Shown here: positions 14,869 to 19,419 of the stretch, in pieces
Numbering within the stretch: position 1 is the first letter of the stretch
How the letters are laid out: each line of letters starts with the position of its first letter
Assembly (NCBI GenBank): GCA_902522775.1
Contig: CABYWQ010000011.1
Span: 1-19,419, forward strand
Length of the DNA stretch: 19,419 nucleotides
Source of the DNA: Eutrophosalina sp902522775
Lineage (GTDB): Bacteria > Bacteroidota > Bacteroidia > Flavobacteriales > Flavobacteriaceae
Direction of reading: 5' to 3'
The notes under the pieces: generated by a model
What the model was told of the DNA's origin: nothing
What the model saw: the letters and a program-made list of their open reading frames with translations, nothing else
Databases searched by the model: none
Position numbers and translations under genes: made by a program

Positions 14869-15516
14869 ATGGAAATAAGTTTACCCAAAACAAATCTTTA
14901 CAATGAACTTTTAAAAGTAAAAGGAAAAAGTTCAATAATTAATAAAAACCCTTTTTTTGAATTTGAGTATAATATATCAAAAATCGATTCTAATAAGTTA
15001 TTCCATGTTAATCAAATAAAAAAAATATGTATAGATTACAGGTTGAGATTTTTAGAGCTAAATCTTTTTAAAGGTAAAGTTCCCAAAAAAGCTTATCAAA
15101 ATTTAGAAAAATTTAAAGCTGACCATCCTAATTTAAAGTTTGATTTAAAAATAATGGCACCCTCAAAATTATTTGAACTTGAAAATTATGATGATCCTCT
15201 TCTTTTTGCAAGTCTCGGAAATGGTTACTATTATCTAATTCATAAGTGGGGTAATGATTTAAGTTTTTTTAGAAAGATATCGGTTTGGCCATTTAAAAAT
15301 TTAGTGAATATTTTAACATTTATTTCAATAATATCTCTAGTAATTACTGCATTGGTGCCTGGAAATATTTTTTATTATGATGGTAAACCAGGTACTCAAT
15401 TTTTTATCACTTTCCTTTTTATTTTAAAATCAGTAATCGCAATTTTTATCTATTACGGTTTTTCTTTAGGTAAAAACTTCAATGAATTTATCTGGAATAG
15501 AAAATACTTTAACTAA
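14869..15516 (+). CDS. Uncharacterised protein with two C-terminal membrane helices
   Basis: I do not recognise this 215-residue protein. The first 140 residues are soluble, charged and Lys/Asn/Phe-rich, with no visible nucleotide or metal motif. An aromatic patch (ASLGNGYYYLIHKWG) is followed by two hydrophobic helices at about 144-164 and 176-199, separated by a short loop with PGNIFYYDGKPG; it ends in a short polar tail (NEFIWNRKYFN). The bulk of the protein probably faces the cytoplasm. I prefer the ATG at 14869 to a TTG two codons earlier, because ATG is the usual start here. It follows the oxidoreductase by 39 bases on the same strand, with a T-rich gap but no hairpin, and is the last gene before the bidirectional terminator. 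It may belong to the receptor/oxidoreductase module. Confidence 0.75.
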   Translation: MEISLPKTNLYNELLKVKGKSSIINKNPFFEFEYNISKIDSNKLFHVNQIKKICIDYRLRFLELNLFKGKVPKKAYQNLEKFKADHPNLKFDLKIMAPSKLFELENYDDPLLFASLGNGYYYLIHKWGNDLSFFRKISVWPFKNLVNILTFISIISLVITALVPGNIFYYDGKPGTQFFITFLFILKSVIAIFIYYGFSLGKNFNEFIWNRKYFN

Positions 15517-15590
15517 TTATAATTAATTTGGAATTTTGTTTTTATTATTCTGAAAAAGAAATTAATTTTTAAACACCTGAAATTAATATA

Positions 15591-15626
15591 AAAAGGGACA
15601 ATACAAAATTTTGTTTTGTCCCTTTT
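15591..15626. terminator. Palindromic bidirectional terminator
   Basis: AAAAGGGACAA (15591-15601) pairs with TTGTCCCTTTT (15616-15626) over eleven bases. After one T-T mismatch the self-complementary ACAAAATTTTGT (15603-15614) continues the stem. The arms end in A and T runs, so both strands give a G/C stem followed by T's. It lies between the end of the forward 14869 gene and the 3' end of the reverse tRNA-Leu, exactly where convergent transcripts meet. Confidence 0.8.
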
Positions 15627-15627
15627 G

Positions 15628-15713
15628 TACTCGGGGCGGGACTTGAACCCGCACGAACATTACTGCTCATTGGATTTTAAGTCCAACGTGTCTACCAATT
15701 CCACCACCCGAGC
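15628..15713 (-). tRNA. tRNA-Leu (anticodon TAA)
   Basis: An 86-base class II tRNA on the reverse strand with a long variable arm (GAGC/GTTC stem). The anticodon loop CTTAAAA gives TAA (forward bases 15677-15679), the T arm is GCGGG/CCCGC and the discriminator base is A, as required for Leu. The acceptor strands are GCTCGGG and CCCGAGT, so the first pair is G-U rather than G-C. No CCA is encoded. It lies nine bases downstream of tRNA-Gly and directly against the bidirectional terminator. Confidence 0.96.
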
Positions 15714-15722
15714 ATTTTAATG

Positions 15723-15794
15723 AGCGAAAGACGGGATTTGAACCCGCGACCCTCACCTTGGCAAGGTGATGCTCTACCCCTGAGCTACTTTCGC
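15723..15794 (-). tRNA. tRNA-Gly (anticodon GCC)
   Basis: A 72-base cloverleaf on the reverse strand with a fully paired acceptor (GCGAAAG/CTTTCGC), T loop GGTTCAAATCC, anticodon loop TTGCCAA giving GCC, and discriminator U as expected for Gly. No CCA is encoded. It is first in a two-tRNA transcript with tRNA-Leu; a TACATTTG promoter element stands 12 bases upstream. Confidence 0.97.
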
Positions 15795-15806
15795 AAAAAT
15801 GGTAAG

Positions 15807-15814
15807 CAAATGTA
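15807..15814 (-). promoter_or_regulatory. Possible -7 element for the tRNA-Gly/tRNA-Leu pair
   Basis: TACATTTG on the reverse strand fits TAnnTTTG and ends 12 bases before the tRNA-Gly 5' end, a sensible distance for a short precursor leader. No exact TTG is found at -33, so support is partial. The element lies just past the mutS stop, so the tRNAs could also be reached by read-through from mutS. Confidence 0.42.
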
Positions 15815-15835
15815 AAAAGAAAATTAAAAAGACTA

Positions 15836-18427
15836 TTATTTTTCATCTGTTATTTTATTTTTCAATTCACTCAGTTTTACTAAAGCTTCCATGGGAGTAA
15901 TATTATCTGTGTCAATTGCTTCTAATTCATCTTTAAATTCCTCATAATTTTTATTTTCCATGTCGAAAAAAGTTAATTGCATCTCAGAACTTTCATTAAT
16001 TTGAATATCTTTATTTTCTTCATGAGATTTTTCTAAACTTTTTAAAATATTTTTAGATATTTTAATAATTTCAGAGGGCATTCCAGCCATTTTTGCGACA
16101 TGAATTCCAAAACTGTGAGCACTTCCACCTGGAATTAATTTTCTCAGAAAAATAATATCTTTTTCTGTTTCTTTAATTTGTATGTTGAAATTTTTAACTC
16201 TTTTAAATTTATCACACATCATATTAAGCTCATGATAATGTGTTGCGAATAGCGTTTTTGCTTTTGTATAGTGATCATGTACAAATTGAGTTATAGCCCA
16301 AGCTATTGAAATTCCATCATAGGTACTTGTTCCACGACCAATTTCATCCAATAAAATTAAACTTCTATTACTAAGATTATTAACTATAGAGGCTGCTTCT
16401 AACATTTCCACCATAAATGTAGATTCACCTTGTGAGATATTATCACTGGCTCCAACTCTTGTAAATATTTTATCAAAAAATCCCATCTTGAGTTTTTTGG
16501 CAGGCACAAAAGAACCTATTTGAGCTAATATTGAAATTAAAGCTGTTTGTCTTAGTATTGCAGATTTACCAGACATATTTGGTCCAGTAATCATTAATAT
16601 TTGTTGGTCCGTTTTATTGATTCTTATATCATTAGGGATATAAGATTTACTTTCTTCTAAAGTATGTTCTATCACCGGATGTCTACCATCAATTACTTCA
16701 AAATTGTCAGACTCATCAATTATAGGTTTTGAATAATTATAAGCTTTTGATGTTTCTGAAAATGATAATAAACAATCAGAATAAGCAACAATTTTGGCAA
16801 TATCTTGTAAATTACTTATGTGTGGGATTAACTTAACTAATACTTTATTAAATTCAATGACCTCAATCTCTTTAATTTTTTCTTCAGCAATTAAAATTTT
16901 TGATTCATATTCTTTGAGCTCTTCTGTTATATATCTTTCAGCATTAACAAGGGTTTGTTTTCTAATCCAATTTTCAGGCACTTTAAGCTTATGGGCATTA
17001 GTTACCTCCAAATAATAACCAAAAACATTATTAAAAGATATTTTTAAAGAATTTATTCCTGTATTTTGAATTTCCCTTTCTAAAATTTTTTGGAGATGTT
17101 TTTTACTATTATTGAATACATCACGAAAATTATCAAGGCTTTTATTAATTCCATTTTTAATAGTATTGCCTTTGTTTATATTAACTGGAGATTCATCAAA
17201 AAGATTTTTTTCAATTAATTGAACAACTTGATTAGACCCTTTAAATTTTTTTGATAATATCTTTAAATTTTTAGAGTTACTATTTAATTCTTTTTTGATT
17301 TCATCAACCTTTAAAAGGGAAAATTTAAAGTTTATTAGTTCTCTTGGATTTACCTTGTAATTTGTAATTTTTGAAATTATTCTTTCAATATCAATAATTG
17401 AATTATATTTTTCAATTAGATTAGTAGTCGACAACTTAGAAAATTCTTCAACAATATCATGTCTAAATTTAATTTCAATTAGATCGACTGACGGAAAACA
17501 CAACCATCTTCTTAAAAGTCTTGAACCCATTGCAGTGGAGGTTTTATCAATTATATCTAAAACTGACTTTCCACCTGGAAATTTTGAATTAACCAATTCT
17601 AAGTTTGAGATTGTAAACCTATCCATCAATAAAAATGATTTATTATTAATAGGGTTTATTTTTTTTATATGTACTAAACGCTTTTTGTGTGAATCCTCCA
17701 AATAATGAAGAATCATAGATGCTGAAATCACACCTAAACTATTATCACTAATTCCAAAACCTTTTAAGGTTTTAACATCAAAATGATTGTAGATCTTTTT
17801 TAACGAGGTGTCAAAATTTATCATCCAATCATCAACAAAAAAGAAATAATCTTCATTTATATTTTTGTTTTCAAATAATTTTTTATCAGCTTTTGAAATA
17901 AGAATTTCTTTAGGCTCAAAATTTTCAATAAGATTTAAACAATAATCAAATGAACCTTCACTTGAAATAAATTCACCAGTTGAAATATCAAGAAATGCTA
18001 TACCAACATTTTTTTTACTAAAGTTAATTGCTGCGAGAAAATTATTTTTTTTCTGATTTAATATTTCATCATTTAATGCTACACCAGGTGTAACCAAATC
18101 TGTAACTCCACGTTTGACAATAGTTTTTGTTAGTTTAGGATTTTCTAATTGCTCACAAATTGCTACTCTATGTCCTGCTTTTACTAATTTATGTAAATAT
18201 GTATCCAATGAATGATGAGGAAATCCAGCTAATTTAGTTTCTTTATTTATTCCAGACCCTCTCCTTGTTAAAACAATTCCTAAAACCTTAGAAGTAACAG
18301 TCGCATCTTCATGAAAGGTTTCGTAAAAATCTCCAACCCTGAATAATAAAATTGAATCAGGATATTTTTCCTTAATCTCCCGATATTGCTTCATTAATGG
18401 TGTTTCTTTACTTACCTTAGAACTCAA
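15836..18427 (-). CDS. mutS: DNA mismatch repair protein MutS
   Basis: An 863-residue MutS, full length for the family. The mismatch-probing Phe-X-Glu is at 34-36 in VGDFYETF. After the connector, lever and clamp domains come Walker A GPNMSGKS (615-622), the stretch STFMVEM, Walker B LILLDEIGRGTS (Asp694, Glu695) and the ATHYHEL switch. A C-terminal QLTFF (817-821) is a candidate sliding-clamp binding motif. MutS recognises mismatches as a dimer and recruits MutL using ATP. Translation starts at TTG (18427): no ATG lies upstream before an in-frame stop, and the first internal ATG (residue 12) would cut into the conserved TPLMKQY segment. It is divergent from the RNA methyltransferase gene, with only 36 bases between the two start codons, so promoters must be packed tightly or overlap. 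Confidence 0.97.
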   Translation of the reverse strand: MSSKVSKETPLMKQYREIKEKYPDSILLFRVGDFYETFHEDATVTSKVLGIVLTRRGSGINKETKLAGFPHHSLDTYLHKLVKAGHRVAICEQLENPKLTKTIVKRGVTDLVTPGVALNDEILNQKKNNFLAAINFSKKNVGIAFLDISTGEFISSEGSFDYCLNLIENFEPKEILISKADKKLFENKNINEDYFFFVDDWMINFDTSLKKIYNHFDVKTLKGFGISDNSLGVISASMILHYLEDSHKKRLVHIKKINPINNKSFLLMDRFTISNLELVNSKFPGGKSVLDIIDKTSTAMGSRLLRRWLCFPSVDLIEIKFRHDIVEEFSKLSTTNLIEKYNSIIDIERIISKITNYKVNPRELINFKFSLLKVDEIKKELNSNSKNLKILSKKFKGSNQVVQLIEKNLFDESPVNINKGNTIKNGINKSLDNFRDVFNNSKKHLQKILEREIQNTGINSLKISFNNVFGYYLEVTNAHKLKVPENWIRKQTLVNAERYITEELKEYESKILIAEEKIKEIEVIEFNKVLVKLIPHISNLQDIAKIVAYSDCLLSFSETSKAYNYSKPIIDESDNFEVIDGRHPVIEHTLEESKSYIPNDIRINKTDQQILMITGPNMSGKSAILRQTALISILAQIGSFVPAKKLKMGFFDKIFTRVGASDNISQGESTFMVEMLEAASIVNNLSNRSLILLDEIGRGTSTYDGISIAWAITQFVHDHYTKAKTLFATHYHELNMMCDKFKRVKNFNIQIKETEKDIIFLRKLIPGGSAHSFGIHVAKMAGMPSEIIKISKNILKSLEKSHEENKDIQINESSEMQLTFFDMENKNYEEFKDELEAIDTDNITPMEALVKLSELKNKITDEK

Positions 18428-18451
18428 TACAAATAATTTATAGTTAAAATT

Positions 18452-18459
18452 TATTTTTG
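18452..18459 (+). promoter_or_regulatory. Possible -7 element for the RNA methyltransferase gene
   Basis: TATTTTTG fits TAnnTTTG and ends four bases before the ATG at 18464, so transcription from it would begin at or near the start codon and give a leaderless message. There is no TTG at the proper spacing upstream, and the gap is very AT-rich. This is a weak call. Confidence 0.28.
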
Positions 18460-18463
18460 GTTA

Positions 18464-19000
18464 ATGAAAAAATTAAAAAATTCTGAGCTTGACAGAATTG
18501 ATGTTTCAACTTTTAAATCTATTAAAAAAACTCCACTAATCATCATTCTAGATAACATTAGAAGTTTAAATAATATCGGCTCTATTTTTAGAACCTCAGA
18601 TGCTTTTTTAATTGAAAAAATTTACTTGTGTGGAATAACTGCCACTCCACCGAATAGAAAGATTACAAAAACTGCAATTGGTTCAACAGAAACTGTTGAA
18701 TGGGAATATATAAATGATATAAATGATTTGATAGATAATTTAATTAATCATGAGGTTAAAATTTGGTCAGTAGAACAGGTAGTAAAGTCCACTAAACTTC
18801 AAGATTTGAAATCAATTGATTCTAAAAAAAAACATGCTTTAATTTTTGGAAATGAAATAGATGGAGTAAGTCAAGAAGTCATTAATAAGTCAGACGGATT
18901 AATCGAAATAAACCAATATGGAACAAAACATTCTCTGAATATTTCAGTTGCAGTTGGAATTGTAATTTGGAAGTTTTATAATCTTATAAAATCAAATTAA
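18464..19000 (+). CDS. TrmH/SpoU-family RNA 2'-O-methyltransferase
   Basis: A 178-residue SPOUT methyltransferase that uses S-adenosylmethionine to methylate a ribose 2'-OH in tRNA or rRNA. All three family motifs are visible: motif 1 NIGSIFRTSDAF (37-48, Asn37 and Arg43), motif 2 IFGNEIDGVSQEV (127-139) and motif 3 QYGTKHSLNISVAVGI (151-166), which forms the trefoil-knot cofactor pocket. It lacks the extra N-terminal substrate-binding domain of RlmB-type enzymes, so it is a minimal form and the target nucleotide cannot be assigned. The stop TAA overlaps the stop of the convergent folK gene within a shared TTAA. The start is divergent from mutS. Confidence 0.9.
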   Translation: MKKLKNSELDRIDVSTFKSIKKTPLIIILDNIRSLNNIGSIFRTSDAFLIEKIYLCGITATPPNRKITKTAIGSTETVEWEYINDINDLIDNLINHEVKIWSVEQVVKSTKLQDLKSIDSKKKHALIFGNEIDGVSQEVINKSDGLIEINQYGTKHSLNISVAVGIVIWKFYNLIKSN

Positions 19001-19419
19001 GAATTAACCTTAATAATATCTAATCTTTCAGGCAATTCCAAAAGAAGTTCATGAACAGTCTTTTTTTTAATAGGATGAAAAATTTCTTTACTTATATCAC
19101 ATAGAGGAATTAATACAAAATGTCTTGTATGCATTCTGGGGTGAGGTATCGTTAAACTTTGTGTTTTTAATACAATGTCCTCTATAAAAATAATATCTAT
19201 ATCAATATTTCTAGATTCGTAAAAGCTTTTCGCTTTTCTTTTTCTTCCAAATAAATTTTCAATTTTTAAAATTGAATTTATTAAATCGCTAGGAGATAAA
19301 TTTGATTCAATAAGTAAACATGCGTTTAAAAAAAACTCACCAATAAATCCCTCAGCTGGATTACTGTAAAAATTTGAGACCTTAACAATATTACCTATTG
19401 ATTTTTCAATTTGTACAAT
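18997..19419 (-). CDS. folK: 6-hydroxymethyl-7,8-dihydropterin pyrophosphokinase, N-terminus outside window
   Basis: On the reverse strand an open frame enters at the window end and runs 140 codons to TAA at 18999-18997. It reads VSNFYSNPAEG, then FFLNACLLIES, ENLFGRKRKAKSFYESRNIDIDIIF and LTIPHPRMHTRHFVLIPL, the hallmark sequence of HPPK, with the catalytic and magnesium-binding Asp pair in NIDIDII. The enzyme transfers pyrophosphate from ATP to the pterin, the penultimate step before dihydropteroate in folate synthesis. Only about the first 20 residues (the LGSN segment) are missing. The three-base overlap of its stop with that of the methyltransferase gene leaves no room for a separate terminator between them. 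Confidence 0.93.
   Translation of the reverse strand: MVQIEKSIGNIVKVSNFYSNPAEGFIGEFFLNACLLIESNLSPSDLINSILKIENLFGRKRKAKSFYESRNIDIDIIFIEDIVLKTQSLTIPHPRMHTRHFVLIPLCDISKEIFHPIKKKTVHELLLELPERLDIIKVNS

Noticed and set aside
15628..15794. tRNA-associated attachment site for an integrated element
   Set aside because: No direct repeat of a tRNA 3' end, integrase gene or foreign composition is visible on either side.

Overview
The window looks like a piece of chromosome from an AT-rich member of the Bacteroidota, most likely a marine Flavobacteriia. Four things point there: a DNA polymerase III alpha subunit with a proofreading exonuclease fused to its N-terminus; a promoter of the Bacteroidota type (TTG, 19 bases, TAnnTTTG) before rpsP; lipoprotein and TonB-dependent-receptor architecture typical of the phylum; and the near absence of Shine-Dalgarno sequences. 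This assignment is inferred from gene architecture, without any database search, and I would not name a genus.

Region 1 (1-4430) is a small glycan or sugar-acid catabolism cluster. Two Gfo/Idh/MocA-type genes run forward: one is cut by the window edge, and the other is a Tat-exported protein with the hallmarks of glycoside hydrolase family 109. They converge on a reverse unit of two predicted lipoproteins, an SMP-30/gluconolactonase-like lactonase followed by a formylglycine sulfatase. A rho-independent terminator for the reverse unit lies between the two units.

Region 2 (4469-9275, reverse) is housekeeping: dnaE, trxA and tRNA-Asp, closed by a strong terminator.

Region 3 (9340-15516, forward) starts at the rpsP promoter. 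It reads through rpsP, rimM and the pseudouridine synthase gene rluF into a TonB-dependent receptor, an FAD oxidoreductase overlapping it by four bases, and an unknown two-helix membrane protein. Ribosome-biogenesis genes are therefore joined in one tightly packed run to an outer-membrane uptake and redox module. The rpsP coding sequence has a long acidic Ala/Glu/Pro repeat tail that is broken by an apparent one-base deletion.

Region 4 (15591-19419) holds a near-perfect palindromic terminator serving both directions, then tRNA-Leu and tRNA-Gly (reverse), and mutS (reverse). mutS is divergent from a TrmH/SpoU-family RNA methyltransferase gene, whose stop codon overlaps that of a partial, convergent folK at the window edge.

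I see no CRISPR array, insertion sequence, phage gene or recognised defence system. Most of the window is ordinary genome. The points most worth a second look are the rpsP frameshift, the missing start codon of the sulfatase, the degenerate PHP site of the fused polymerase, and the uncharacterised receptor/oxidoreductase/membrane-protein trio.
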